A DNA stretch of 64,000 nucleotides from Flavobacteriaceae bacterium UBA3591 (GCA_002375695.1 DFMO01000015.1:1-64000), one strand, 5' to 3'; shown: positions 1 to 8,191, counted from the first letter of the stretch. The notes: generated by a model from the sequence alone, not told the origin. A program made the numbers and translations.

Positions 1-120
1 ATTTCAATATCTCAATGAACTTTCCTTTAAAAATAAAGGTTTCAATTTTGTCGATGGAACGGAGTTGAACCGTTGCTATTACTACCTTTCATCGTGTGTT
101 TAAGAACAAGCTTATCGCTA
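1..120 (-). promoter_or_regulatory. Leader of a leftward stable-RNA (probably rRNA) operon
   Basis: Read leftwards, the stretch holds an outer stem CGATG/CATCG (52-56 with 90-94), an inner stem AACGG/CCGTT (58-62 with 70-74), a second hairpin CCTTTA/TAAAGG (24-39), and then GTTCATTGAGATATT at about 5-20, which resembles boxA of rRNA antitermination sites. A leader with boxB-like hairpins followed by boxA, behind four strong tandem promoters, is what is expected just upstream of 16S rRNA. The rRNA itself is outside the window, so the identity is inferred. Confidence 0.6.
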
Positions 121-128
121 AGCGGGTG

Positions 129-158
129 CAAATATAAAACTCTTTTTTTAATCTGCAA
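129..158 (-). promoter_or_regulatory. Tandem stable-RNA promoter P1 (most operon-proximal)
   Basis: On the minus strand TTG (156-158) is separated by 19 bp from TATATTTG (129-136), which matches the Bacteroidota sigma-A consensus. It is followed by CACCCGCT, the same start-site sequence seen in the neighbouring copies and at the tRNA-Lys promoter. Confidence 0.8.
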
Positions 159-241
159 TACTTTTTAAAAAAATATTTCAAAAAATTTTTAGAGCGTTTT
201 GCTTAACTTTTGCAAACATTTTTTGTTTCGTTAAGCGGGTG

Positions 242-271
242 CAAACATACAACCCTTTTTTGAACTCACAA
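242..271 (-). promoter_or_regulatory. Tandem stable-RNA promoter P2
   Basis: On the minus strand TTG (269-271), 19 bp, TATGTTTG (242-249), then CACCCGCT. The surrounding 60 bp (poly-T, TATTG, T-rich spacer) resemble P1 and P3. Confidence 0.78.
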
Positions 272-356
272 TACTTTTTTTAAAGTATTTTTAATAAAAT
301 TTTAAAGAGCGATTTACAACTGTTTGGTTTGAAAAATTGCTGTCAAAACCGGGGTG

Positions 357-386
357 CAAATGTAAACTCTTTTTTATTACCCACAA
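357..386 (-). promoter_or_regulatory. Tandem stable-RNA promoter P3
   Basis: On the minus strand TTG (384-386), 19 bp, TACATTTG (357-364), then CACCCC. It is 115 bp from P2. Confidence 0.78.
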
Positions 387-471
387 TACTTTTTTAAAGT
401 ATTTTTTCTTAAAATTTAAAAGAACTTGTTTTGCTTATTTTAACCGCCGTAGCTGTTATTCTTAGCGGGTG

Positions 472-502
472 CAAATGTAGAATCCTTTTTCGTTTCCACC
501 AA
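472..502 (-). promoter_or_regulatory. Tandem stable-RNA promoter P4 (most distal)
   Basis: On the minus strand TTG (500-502), 20 bp, TACATTTG (472-479), then CACCCGCT. It is 115 bp from P3; its flanks have diverged more than those of the other copies. Confidence 0.72.
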
Positions 503-773
503 CTAATTTTAAGGATTTTTTAAATTAATTTTTAAAATTTCAACTAAAAGACTGACCTATTATTACTTAGCAAAAAAAGTATTTTTAACCCCTTTATACC
601 TTAATATATATACTCTATTTCACCCTCTCATTCACCAATACATTATAGCACCCTTTATATATACAAAAATCATAGTACCAAAAGAGAACATGCAAATAGC
701 TATACTATTTCAAAAAAGAGCACTTAAATTATTATTATCCTATATAAAAGCTATACAAACTACCACTTCAATA
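503..773. other. AT-rich gap between divergent transcription units
   Basis: No convincing gene, RNA or repeat is visible here. The stretch is very AT-rich and separates the leftward stable-RNA promoters from the rightward thrS promoter. It may hold upstream promoter elements, but nothing specific can be supported. Confidence 0.6.
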
Positions 774-804
774 TTGCGAGGCGGAAAAACTAATACTATC
801 TTTG
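774..804 (+). promoter_or_regulatory. Promoter of thrS-infC-rpmI-rplT
   Basis: TTG (774-776), 20 bp, TATCTTTG (797-804), followed by CACCC as in the stable-RNA promoters. Transcription would start near 811, which rules out the in-frame TTG at 802 as the thrS start because it lies inside the -7 element. Confidence 0.75.
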
Positions 805-825
805 CACCCTAAAAATTTTGAGTTT

Positions 826-2772
826 ATGATAGCCATTACCCTACCAGATGGAAGTGTAAAACATTTTGAAGCAGGCGCTACTCCTATGGATGTAGCCAAA
901 AACATAAGTGAAGGGTTTGCCCGTAACGTAATTTCGGCATCTTTCAACGGAACCACTGTAGAAACCACCACGCCACTCACCGAAGATGGAAACCTTATTT
1001 TATACACCTGGAAGGATGAAGAAGGAAAGAAAGCCTTTTGGCATTCGTCTGCTCATATTTTAGCACAGGCATTAGAACAATTATACCCAGGTATAAAACT
1101 AACCATAGGCCCCGCAATTGAAAATGGTTTTTATTACGACGTAGATTTTGGAGAACAGACCATTTCAGAAAAAGATTTAAAAGACATTGAAAAGAAAATG
1201 CTCGAAATTGCAAGAGGAAAGCACGAGTTTTCAATTAGAGAGTCTTCAAAAACCGATGCACTCGATTTTTATAAAAAGCAAAACAACCAATATAAAGTTG
1301 AGCTTATAGAAAACTTAGAGGATGGCACAATTACTTTCTGCGATCACGACACTTTTACCGATTTATGCCGCGGGGGGCATATCCCAAATACTGGCATTGT
1401 AAAAGCTATAAAACTAATGAGCATTGCTGGCGCGTATTGGAGAGGTGATGAAAACAACAAACAGCTTACACGTATATATGGTATTAGTTTCCCGAAGCAA
1501 AAAGAGCTAAAAGAATATTTAGAACTCCTGGAAGAAGCCAAAAAACGCGACCATAGAAAACTTGGAAAAGAGCTGGAGCTATTTACCTTTTCGCAAAAAG
1601 TAGGACAAGGACTTCCGATGTGGTTGCCAAAAGGCGCTGCGCTTCGCGAACGACTTGAAAACTTTTTAAAAAAAGCTCAGAAAAAAGCGGGGTACGAAAT
1701 GGTAATTTCGCCGCATATTGGGCAAAAAGAACTTTATGAAACTTCAGGTCATTATGCAAAATACGGTGAAGACAGCTTTCAACCCATCCATACACCAAAT
1801 GAAGGGGAAGAGTTTTTATTAAAACCAATGAACTGCCCCCATCACTGCGAAATATTTAACAGCAGACCGTGGTCCTATAAAGACCTACCAAAAAGGTTTG
1901 CCGAATTTGGAACTGTTTATCGTTACGAGCAAAGTGGCGAATTACACGGTTTAACACGCGTACGTGGATTTACACAAGACGATGCGCACATATTTTGCAC
2001 GCCCGAACAACTGGATGATGAATTTAAAAAAGTTATTGACCTAGTACTTTACGTTTTTGGCTCGTTAGGATTCGACAATTTTACAACTCAAGTTTCTTTG
2101 AGAGACCCTAATAAACCAGAAAAATACATAGGCAGTTTAGAACTTTGGGACAGTGCCGAACAAGCCATAATCAATGCCGTAAAAGATAAAGGCCTAGATT
2201 ACGTTATGGAAGAAGGCGAAGCTGCATTCTACGGACCAAAACTAGACTTTATGGTCAAGGATGCTTTGGGCAGAAGTTGGCAGTTAGGTACCATACAAGT
2301 AGACTATACATTACCAGAGCGATTTAAGTTAGAATACAAAGGAAATGACAACGAAGTGCATCGACCAGTAATGATACACCGTGCTCCTTTTGGAAGTATG
2401 GAGCGTTTTATTGCTATATTATTAGAGCACACTGGTGGAAATTTCCCACTTTGGTTAATGCCAGAGCAAGTTAGTATTTTGTCGTTAAGCGAAAAATATG
2501 AAAAATACTCCCAAAAAGTTTTAAATTTGCTTGAAAATGACGAAATTCGCGCCCTGGTCGATAATAGAAACGAAACCATTGGTAAAAAGATACGGGAGGC
2601 CGAAATGAATAAAATTCCGTATATGCTAATTGTTGGAGAACAAGAAGCAAAAGATGGTACGGTTTCTGTAAGAAGACACGGGGAAGGCGATTTAGGCACA
2701 ATGACCATAGAAGCCTTTTCACAATTGATTCAAAAAGCAATAAAAGAAGAATCAAAAGAATTTAATGTTTAA
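826..2772 (+). CDS. thrS: Threonine--tRNA ligase
   Basis: Class II aminoacyl-tRNA synthetase that charges tRNA-Thr in the cytoplasm and edits Ser-tRNA-Thr. The 648-residue product has the usual full-length order: a TGS domain (about 1-61), an editing domain with HSSAH and CRGGH motifs, a catalytic domain with the expected zinc ligands (Cys in NCPHHCEIF, His in SGELHGL, His in MIHRAPFGSMERF), and an anticodon-binding domain from about 540. The start is placed at ATG 826 (MIAITLPDG), because the longer frame from TTG 802 begins inside the promoter. It is the first gene of the operon with infC, rpmI and rplT; infC follows after 16 bp. Confidence 0.97.
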   Translation: MIAITLPDGSVKHFEAGATPMDVAKNISEGFARNVISASFNGTTVETTTPLTEDGNLILYTWKDEEGKKAFWHSSAHILAQALEQLYPGIKLTIGPAIENGFYYDVDFGEQTISEKDLKDIEKKMLEIARGKHEFSIRESSKTDALDFYKKQNNQYKVELIENLEDGTITFCDHDTFTDLCRGGHIPNTGIVKAIKLMSIAGAYWRGDENNKQLTRIYGISFPKQKELKEYLELLEEAKKRDHRKLGKELELFTFSQKVGQGLPMWLPKGAALRERLENFLKKAQKKAGYEMVISPHIGQKELYETSGHYAKYGEDSFQPIHTPNEGEEFLLKPMNCPHHCEIFNSRPWSYKDLPKRFAEFGTVYRYEQSGELHGLTRVRGFTQDDAHIFCTPEQLDDEFKKVIDLVLYVFGSLGFDNFTTQVSLRDPNKPEKYIGSLELWDSAEQAIINAVKDKGLDYVMEEGEAAFYGPKLDFMVKDALGRSWQLGTIQVDYTLPERFKLEYKGNDNEVHRPVMIHRAPFGSMERFIAILLEHTGGNFPLWLMPEQVSILSLSEKYEKYSQKVLNLLENDEIRALVDNRNETIGKKIREAEMNKIPYMLIVGEQEAKDGTVSVRRHGEGDLGTMTIEAFSQLIQKAIKEESKEFNV

Positions 2773-2788
2773 CTAAATATTTTTAGCC

Positions 2789-3343
2789 ATAGCAATACGA
2801 AGAAAAAGAAGTAGAGGACCTGCAAGGGTAATTAAAGAAGACCAACACAGAATCAACGGAAAGATTCGTGCAGAAGAGGTACGCCTAGTAGGCGACAACG
2901 TAGAAATAGGAATTTATCCTTTAAAAAAAGCACGCGAAATTGCTGAGGAGCAAGAACTTGATCTTGTTGAAATTTCTCCAAATGCAAACCCTCCTGTATG
3001 TAAAGTGATAGACTATAAAAAGTTTGTCTACGAACAGAAAAAACGAGAAAAAGCCTTAAAAGCCAAAGCGACAAAAGTTACTATTAAGGAAATAAGGTTT
3101 GGACCCAACACTGATGATCACGATTACGAATTTAAAAAGAAACACGGCGAAAAGTTTTTGCAAGAAGGTGCCAAACTTAAAGCATATGTTTTCTTTAAAG
3201 GGCGATCTATAATTTTTAAAGATCAAGGTGAGATTTTACTTTTACGTCTTGCAAGAGATTTGGAAGAGTACGGAAAGGTAGAACAAATGCCAAAACTTGA
3301 AGGAAAGCGAATGATTATGTTCATTGCTCCTAAAAAGAAATAA
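2789..3343 (+). CDS. infC: Translation initiation factor IF-3, rare start codon (AUA)
   Basis: IF-3 binds the 30S subunit and rejects wrong initiator tRNAs and start codons. The N- and C-terminal IF3 domains are complete (VRLVGDNVEIG, DLVEISPNANPPVCKV, KEIRFGPNTDDHDYEFK, EGKRMIMFIAPKKK). The reading frame opens after a TAA at 2774-2776 and has no ATG, GTG or TTG before GTG 3005, which lies 72 codons inside the protein. Alignment from memory with the MAIR beginning of other flavobacterial IF-3 proteins points to ATA at 2789 (I-A-I-R-R), giving 184 residues. E. coli infC starts at AUU, allowing IF-3 to repress its own translation, and the same logic probably applies here. ATA 2777 and ATA 2795 are alternatives. 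Confidence 0.93.
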   Translation: MAIRRKRSRGPARVIKEDQHRINGKIRAEEVRLVGDNVEIGIYPLKKAREIAEEQELDLVEISPNANPPVCKVIDYKKFVYEQKKREKALKAKATKVTIKEIRFGPNTDDHDYEFKKKHGEKFLQEGAKLKAYVFFKGRSIIFKDQGEILLLRLARDLEEYGKVEQMPKLEGKRMIMFIAPKKK

Positions 3344-3419
3344 TGACAATACAACTTCAAATTAAAATGTAGTTTGAAGATTACAATAAAGCGAAATAAT
3401 AATTATAAAGTAGGAAAAC

Positions 3420-3617
3420 ATGCCGAAACAAAAGACAAAATCCAGTGCTAAAAAGCGTTTTAAGCTTACAGGTACAGGTAAGATTAAAAGAAAGCATGCG
3501 TTTAAAAGCCACATCTTAACTAAGAAAAGCAAAAAACGTAAACTTGCATTAACTCATGATGGGTTAGTTGACAAGGCTGACGAAAGTAATGTTAAGCAAA
3601 TGCTTCGTTTGAAGTAA
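3420..3617 (+). CDS. rpmI: 50S ribosomal protein L35
   Basis: Small basic protein of the large ribosomal subunit, 65 residues, which is normal for bL35. It carries the typical beginning PKQKTKSSAKKRFKLTGTGK and the ILTKKSKKRK motif. It stands between infC (76 bp upstream) and rplT (112 bp downstream), the conserved bacterial order. The untranslated stretches on both sides are long for an otherwise tight operon, which fits feedback control by L20. Confidence 0.97.
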   Translation: MPKQKTKSSAKKRFKLTGTGKIKRKHAFKSHILTKKSKKRKLALTHDGLVDKADESNVKQMLRLK

Positions 3618-3678
3618 TTTTGTTTAACCGGTTAAAACTATTATTTAAACCCTGGAGTAGCGCAATCAAAGTATTCAT

Positions 3679-3696
3679 AATTCAGAATTCTGAATT
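3679..3696. repeat. 18-bp perfect palindrome between rpmI and rplT
   Basis: AATTCAGAATTCTGAATT reads the same on both strands. It lies in the 112-bp rpmI-rplT spacer, and imperfect outer complementarity (GTAGC near 3657 with GCTAC near 3715) could extend it into a longer hairpin. It has no T-run after it, so it is not an ordinary terminator. A role in L20 feedback or mRNA processing is possible. Confidence 0.6.
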
Positions 3697-3729
3697 AAAG
3701 AATCGCCTGCTACAAAAACAATTAAAATT

Positions 3730-4074
3730 ATGCCAAGATCAGTAAATTCAGTTGCGAAGAGAGCCCGCCGTAAAAAGGTTCTTAAACAAGCCAAAGGTTA
3801 CTTTGGAAGACGTAAAAACGTTTGGACGGTAGCAAAAAATGCTGTGGACAAAGCAATGCTTTATTCATACCGCGACCGTCGTGCAAAAAAGAGAAATTTC
3901 AGATCCTTATGGATTACTCGTATTAATGCGGGTGCAAGACAGCATGGAATGTCTTATTCACAATTTATGGGTAGTTTAAAAAACAGCGGAATCGAACTTA
4001 ACCGTAAGGTTTTAGCAGATTTAGCTATGAATCACCCAGAGGCTTTTGCCGCAATCGTAAAACAAGTAAAATAA
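3730..4074 (+). CDS. rplT: 50S ribosomal protein L20
   Basis: Primary 23S rRNA-binding protein of the large subunit, 114 residues as usual for bL20. It has the highly basic N-terminus (PRSVNSVAKRARRKKVLKQA), the GYFGRR motif and the RDRRAKKRNFRSLWITRINA segment. In other bacteria L20 represses its own operon by binding mRNA. It is the last gene of the thrS-infC-rpmI-rplT unit and is followed by a strong terminator. Confidence 0.98.
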   Translation: MPRSVNSVAKRARRKKVLKQAKGYFGRRKNVWTVAKNAVDKAMLYSYRDRRAKKRNFRSLWITRINAGARQHGMSYSQFMGSLKNSGIELNRKVLADLAMNHPEAFAAIVKQVK

Positions 4075-4100
4075 GACATTAACTTATATTATTTCGCCTA

Positions 4101-4132
4101 AAACCGTTTCAGAAATGAAACGGTTTTTTTTG
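4101..4132 (+). terminator. Rho-independent terminator of the thrS-rplT operon
   Basis: Ten-bp stem AAACCGTTTC / GAAACGGTTT with a six-base loop and a following T-run. It overlaps a possible upstream ATG (4115) of the next gene, arguing against that start. Confidence 0.9.
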
Positions 4133-4183
4133 TACCAATTTTTTAATTCAGAAGTTTCAGTATCTTCGTTAAAAACGGTACAA

Positions 4184-5131
4184 ATGCTTCGGTTACAACT
4201 TCTTCTTTTTTTACTTATAGCTATTTCAGCAAATACTGTATTTGGCCAACAAGAAACTGGGAAACTTTATAAAATAGACAGATATAAATCCATCTACCTT
4301 CCTTTAGGAAAAATATCATTTGCCGATAAAGTTGTAGCATTTAATGTGGGTGATCCTCCCCCTATTCAAAAATATCGCGATAGTACGCAGTGCTTGCACG
4401 AACCAAATTATAAAAATTACCAAACTCCAAATTTTACTTCGTTAGGCTGTGGCGGAAGTTTAGTGGTGGAATTTACAGATAATGGATTTATGAATTTGCC
4501 GGGAGACGACCTTTATATTTTTGAAGTAGGCCCTTCAACAGAATCTGCCACGATTGAAATTTCTCAAAATGGCATCGACTGGATTTACGCCGGAACAATT
4601 GCTGGCGGGAAATCTGCATTAGATTTAAGCAAGGAAGGGATTGATACCGAGTCTGTATTTTACTTTTTACGAATAACAGATTTAAAAGATCTTTGTCGAA
4701 GCAAAAGCGCAGGTGCCGATATAGACGCCATTGGCGCCATAAACAGTGTAATAAAACTCACAATAGATGCCGATGTACTTTTTGACGTAGCAAAATATGA
4801 ATTAAAAGAAAGTGCTATTGAAAAGTTAATTTCGGTTACAGCTTCGATTAAAAAAGTAGCAAAAGCTACAATCCTTATTGAAGGACATACCGATAGTGAT
4901 GGCAATGATGCACTAAATATGAAACTTTCTAAAAATAGAAGTACTGCTGTTAAAGATAAATTGGTAGAAATTTTGGGAGAAGATTCTTTATACGAATTTG
5001 AAATTAAAGCCTACGGCGAAACCAAACCTCGGGTACCAAACGATACCGATGCCAACAAACAACAAAATAGAAGGGTAGAAATTACCGTTTTACCTCCAAA
5101 AGATTATTACGAAAACCTTTTAAAAAAGTAA
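4184..5131 (+). CDS. OmpA-family envelope protein with a distinct N-terminal domain
   Basis: The C-terminal third (about residues 205-310) is an OmpA/MotB peptidoglycan-binding domain: LTIDADVLFDVAKYELKESA, ILIEGHTDSDGND, LSKNRSTAVKD, and NRRVEITV. A signal peptide ending near VFGQ directs export. The middle part (about 20-195) contains a region with paired Cys and a segment (LVVEFTDNGFMNLPGDDLYI, FEVGPSTESATIEIS) that looks like a beta-sandwich ligand- or cell-surface-binding domain; I do not recognise the family. The start is put at ATG 4184, because the longer frame from 4115 begins within the preceding terminator and would hide the signal peptide. Length is 315 residues. It is probably an outer-membrane or periplasmic anchor; its partner is unknown. 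Confidence 0.8.
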   Translation: MLRLQLLLFLLIAISANTVFGQQETGKLYKIDRYKSIYLPLGKISFADKVVAFNVGDPPPIQKYRDSTQCLHEPNYKNYQTPNFTSLGCGGSLVVEFTDNGFMNLPGDDLYIFEVGPSTESATIEISQNGIDWIYAGTIAGGKSALDLSKEGIDTESVFYFLRITDLKDLCRSKSAGADIDAIGAINSVIKLTIDADVLFDVAKYELKESAIEKLISVTASIKKVAKATILIEGHTDSDGNDALNMKLSKNRSTAVKDKLVEILGEDSLYEFEIKAYGETKPRVPNDTDANKQQNRRVEITVLPPKDYYENLLKK

Positions 5132-5168
5132 AACACACAGGCGGAACAACCCAAAATTGTACCACTAT

Positions 5169-6428
5169 TTACGTTTTCTGTTTTTTCTTTTTGGCAGCGG
5201 GAAAGAGTACATTGTTTAAAATAAGTCTGTACCCCGGCGATTTTGGGTGAAGCGCCAATTCAGTTTTGGCATCTCCTACTCTATGTTGATAATCTTCGGG
5301 GTCGTGGCCGCCGTAAAACGTAAAAAAGCCTTTCCCTTTTATTCCGTGGATATATCGCGCTTCGCCATTTGTTTTATTCTCACCCATGATTAAAACGTTG
5401 CTTTTAATTAAGCGCGAATCAAAAGATGTTGTTTGCCCCATAAATCCTTTTACTAAAGCGGTATGATTTTGACATAACATAGTTGGAATAGGATCCCATT
5501 TTGCCGAATAATCCATAAGTGTAAAGTAATCAGATTCCTTTGCAATTCGTCTTTTTTGGGTCATATCTATATCAGAAAACTCATAAACCATGGGGCTACG
5601 CTCAAGAATAAAATCTTTAAAAGCAAAGGTTTTGTTGTAATCAATTTTACTTTGGTATCCCGGTTCGCTTGGGTCGCCGTCAAACATAGGTTCACAAATA
5701 TCTACCCCTTCGGCAGAGAGCGCAATATCAAAACTATCGGTAGCGCTGCACATTGCAAACATAAAGCCCCCTCCTATTACGTAATCTCTAATTTTTTTTG
5801 CCACGTCGAGTTTTGCTTCTGAAACTTTATTATAACCCAATTTTGCAGCGAGAGCTTCGGCTTTTCTTTTTTCTTCAATATACCAAGGTGCCGAACGATA
5901 GGCTCTGTAAAATTTACCATATTGACCGGTAAAATCTTCGTGGTGTAAATGAAGCCAATCGTAAAGGATTAATTGATCTGTCAATACTTCTTCATCATAA
6001 ATTACGGTGTACGGAATTTCGGCATAGGTTAAAACCATTGTTACCGCATCGTCCCAAGGCAGGTTTCCCTTTGGAGAATACACCGCAATTTTTGGAGCTT
6101 TTTCTAAAGCTACTGCGTCCATATTTCGGGAAGGACTACTAATTTCGGTAAGTATTTGTTCGGTTTTACTATTTGAAAGAACTTCAAAAGAAACCCCACG
6201 AATTTGACATTCCTTTTGAATTTGTGGTGTATCGGGCATTAAAAAAGAGCCGCCTCGGTAGTTGAGCAACCATTTTACTTTTACTTGTTTTTCTAGCACC
6301 CAATACGTAATTCCGTAGGCTTTTAAATGCTCCCGTTGGCTGTCGGCATCCATAGGAATTAATATATACGAAGCCGATGCTTTTACGGTAAAAAGAATAA
6401 AAAATAAAAAGAAAAAATAACGTGTCAT
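5169..6428 (-). CDS. Conserved Bacteroidota secreted protein, often mislabelled asparagine synthetase B
   Basis: A 419-residue exported protein with an N-terminal signal peptide (MTRYFFFLFFILFTVKASAS). Homologues in flavobacteria, as I recall them, carry the name asparagine synthetase B. The sequence has no N-terminal Cys glutaminase nucleophile and no PP-loop ATP pyrophosphatase motif, so that name is not supported. Visible conserved-looking blocks are ILIPMDADSQREHLKAYG, LLNYRGGSF, LPWDDAVTMVLTYAEIPY, LHLHHEDFTGQYGKFY, IGGGFMFAMCSATDS and GKGFFTFYGGHDPED. The GGG-FMF-MCSATDS block is reminiscent of class I glutamine-amidotransferase-like folds. The start at 6428 was chosen because it begins the signal peptide. 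Transcribed with dnaB upstream (97 bp gap). Function unknown. Confidence 0.75.
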   Translation of the reverse strand: MTRYFFFLFFILFTVKASASYILIPMDADSQREHLKAYGITYWVLEKQVKVKWLLNYRGGSFLMPDTPQIQKECQIRGVSFEVLSNSKTEQILTEISSPSRNMDAVALEKAPKIAVYSPKGNLPWDDAVTMVLTYAEIPYTVIYDEEVLTDQLILYDWLHLHHEDFTGQYGKFYRAYRSAPWYIEEKRKAEALAAKLGYNKVSEAKLDVAKKIRDYVIGGGFMFAMCSATDSFDIALSAEGVDICEPMFDGDPSEPGYQSKIDYNKTFAFKDFILERSPMVYEFSDIDMTQKRRIAKESDYFTLMDYSAKWDPIPTMLCQNHTALVKGFMGQTTSFDSRLIKSNVLIMGENKTNGEARYIHGIKGKGFFTFYGGHDPEDYQHRVGDAKTELALHPKSPGYRLILNNVLFPAAKKKKQKT

Positions 6429-6525
6429 AGCGCTAATATAACGACAATAATTCAGTCTTGTTTTACACAGACTGAAATAATATTGAAACAAAAAATTAGC
6501 GTATTTTTAAAGTTAGGTTTTCCCT

Positions 6526-8079
6526 TTAAAACGGCACGTCATCATCGTCTCCCGATAAAAAATCGTCGTTCATAGAACTCCCAAAAGCTTCATTGGGCGA
6601 TGGCAAATCTTTTGTTTTAAAAGTATCATCGTTTGCCGCATCGTTCATTCTAGAGTGTATTTCGGTAGGGTGATCAAAGGTTTCAAGATTTTCAAACTTA
6701 CCAAGATTACCAACAAATTTAAGTCGAATCTCGTCCAGTCCACCATTACGGTGTTTAGCGACAATAAATTCGGCTTGACCGGCTGTTGGTGTATGTTCTT
6801 CGTCGTCCCATTCATCAATTTTATAGTACTCGGGACGATAAATAAACGATACAATATCGGCATCTTGTTCAATTGCTCCCGACTCACGAAGGTCTGACAG
6901 CAATGGGCGCTTGCTTCCGCCACGGGTTTCAACAGCACGAGACAACTGCGATAGTGCAATTACCGGCACGTTTAATTCTTTTGCCAGAGCTTTTAAGTTT
7001 CTAGAAATGGTAGAAATTTCCTGCTCTCTATTCCCTCCTTTTTGACTTCCACCCGCTGTCATTAATTGCAAATAATCTACAATTATAAGTTTTATACCGT
7101 GTTGCGATGAAAGCCTACGTGCTTTTGCTCTAAGGTCGAAAATAGAAAGCGATGGTGTATCATCGATAAAAAGTGGAGCTTTTTCTAAACCTTTAACTTT
7201 TACATTAAGCTGTTCCCATTCGTGTTTTTCAAGGTTTCCGGTACGAAGTTTTTCAGAACTCAACTGGGTTTCAGATGAAATAAGACGAGTAATTAACTGT
7301 ACCGAAGACATCTCTAAGGAGAAAAATGCAACAGGAATATCGTGTTCCACCGCCATATTACGCGCCATAGACAGGGTTAAAGCGGTTTTACCCATACCCG
7401 GACGCGCAGCAATAATAATTAAATCACTGGGTTGCCAGCCCGATGTAAGCTCATCTACCTTGGCAAAACCAGAAGGTATTCCAGAAAGCCCTTCTTTGTT
7501 TGCAATTTCTTCAATTCTTTTCTTTGCTTGTATTACAAGACTTTGAGCAGTTTCGGAAGAACGCTTAATATTTCCTTGGGTAACTTCGTATAATTTAGCT
7601 TCGGCATTGTCTAAAAGGTCAAAAACATCGGTGCTTTCATTGTACGAATCTTCAATAATTTCATTTGAAATTTTAATTAAACTACGCTGAATATATTTTT
7701 GAAGAATAATACGCGCGTGAAACTCAATATGTGCCGAAGACGACACTTTTTGAGTTAATTGAATTAAGTAAAATTCGCCTCCAACCGATTCTAACTTTCC
7801 TTGTTTTTTAAGTTGCGAAGAAACCGTTAATAAGTCTACTGGTTGGCTATCTTCAAACAAACTATGAATGGCTTCAAAGATATGCTGATGCGCTTGTTTG
7901 TAAAAAACATCGGCGTGTAAGATGTCTATTACCTCATCAACTCCTTTTTTATCAATCATCAAAGCCCCAAGCACAACTTCCTCTAAGTCAAGTGCTTGCG
8001 GTGGCAATTTACCTTTTTCAAGTGAGATAACCTGCGAGTTGCGGTTTGAAAAACTGGTTTGAGATTTGATTTTTTCCAT
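6526..8079 (-). CDS. dnaB: Replicative DNA helicase DnaB
   Basis: Hexameric 5'-3' helicase that unwinds DNA at the replication fork. The 517-residue product has the N-terminal DnaB domain (PPQALDLEEVVLGALMIDK), the linker, and the RecA-like C-terminal domain with Walker A (ARPGMGKTALTLS), Walker B (LIIVDYLQLM), and the DnaB motifs SRNLKALAKEL and LSDLRESGAIEQDAD. It ends with a long acidic tail (MNDDFLSGDDDDVPF), common in this phylum. There is no sign of an intein. A 168-bp gap with the accA terminator separates it from accA. Confidence 0.97.
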   Translation of the reverse strand: MEKIKSQTSFSNRNSQVISLEKGKLPPQALDLEEVVLGALMIDKKGVDEVIDILHADVFYKQAHQHIFEAIHSLFEDSQPVDLLTVSSQLKKQGKLESVGGEFYLIQLTQKVSSSAHIEFHARIILQKYIQRSLIKISNEIIEDSYNESTDVFDLLDNAEAKLYEVTQGNIKRSSETAQSLVIQAKKRIEEIANKEGLSGIPSGFAKVDELTSGWQPSDLIIIAARPGMGKTALTLSMARNMAVEHDIPVAFFSLEMSSVQLITRLISSETQLSSEKLRTGNLEKHEWEQLNVKVKGLEKAPLFIDDTPSLSIFDLRAKARRLSSQHGIKLIIVDYLQLMTAGGSQKGGNREQEISTISRNLKALAKELNVPVIALSQLSRAVETRGGSKRPLLSDLRESGAIEQDADIVSFIYRPEYYKIDEWDDEEHTPTAGQAEFIVAKHRNGGLDEIRLKFVGNLGKFENLETFDHPTEIHSRMNDAANDDTFKTKDLPSPNEAFGSSMNDDFLSGDDDDVPF

Positions 8080-8191
8080 TAAGCGAATGTAAAGAAAATG
8101 TTAAGAGAAATGAATAGTTTTTTGCTGTACGATGTTAACCGTTCATAAACAATTGAACTGTTGAAAACTACAATTTATTGTTAATAACCCG

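Noticed and set aside
129..502. Possible CRISPR-like or tandem repeat array
   Set aside because: The repeats are only four, diverged, and each is explained by a promoter (TTG, 19-20 bp, TAnnTTTG). No fixed-length repeat or unique spacer pattern.
2304..2708. 134-codon leftward ORF inside thrS
   Set aside because: Antisense to the conserved anticodon-binding domain; no start signals.
3005..3343. infC start at GTG 3005 (112 residues)
   Set aside because: It would remove the conserved N-terminal IF3 domain that is intact upstream in the same frame.
5169..6428. Annotation as asparagine synthetase B
   Set aside because: No N-terminal Cys glutaminase, no PP-loop ATPase motif, and a signal peptide is present.
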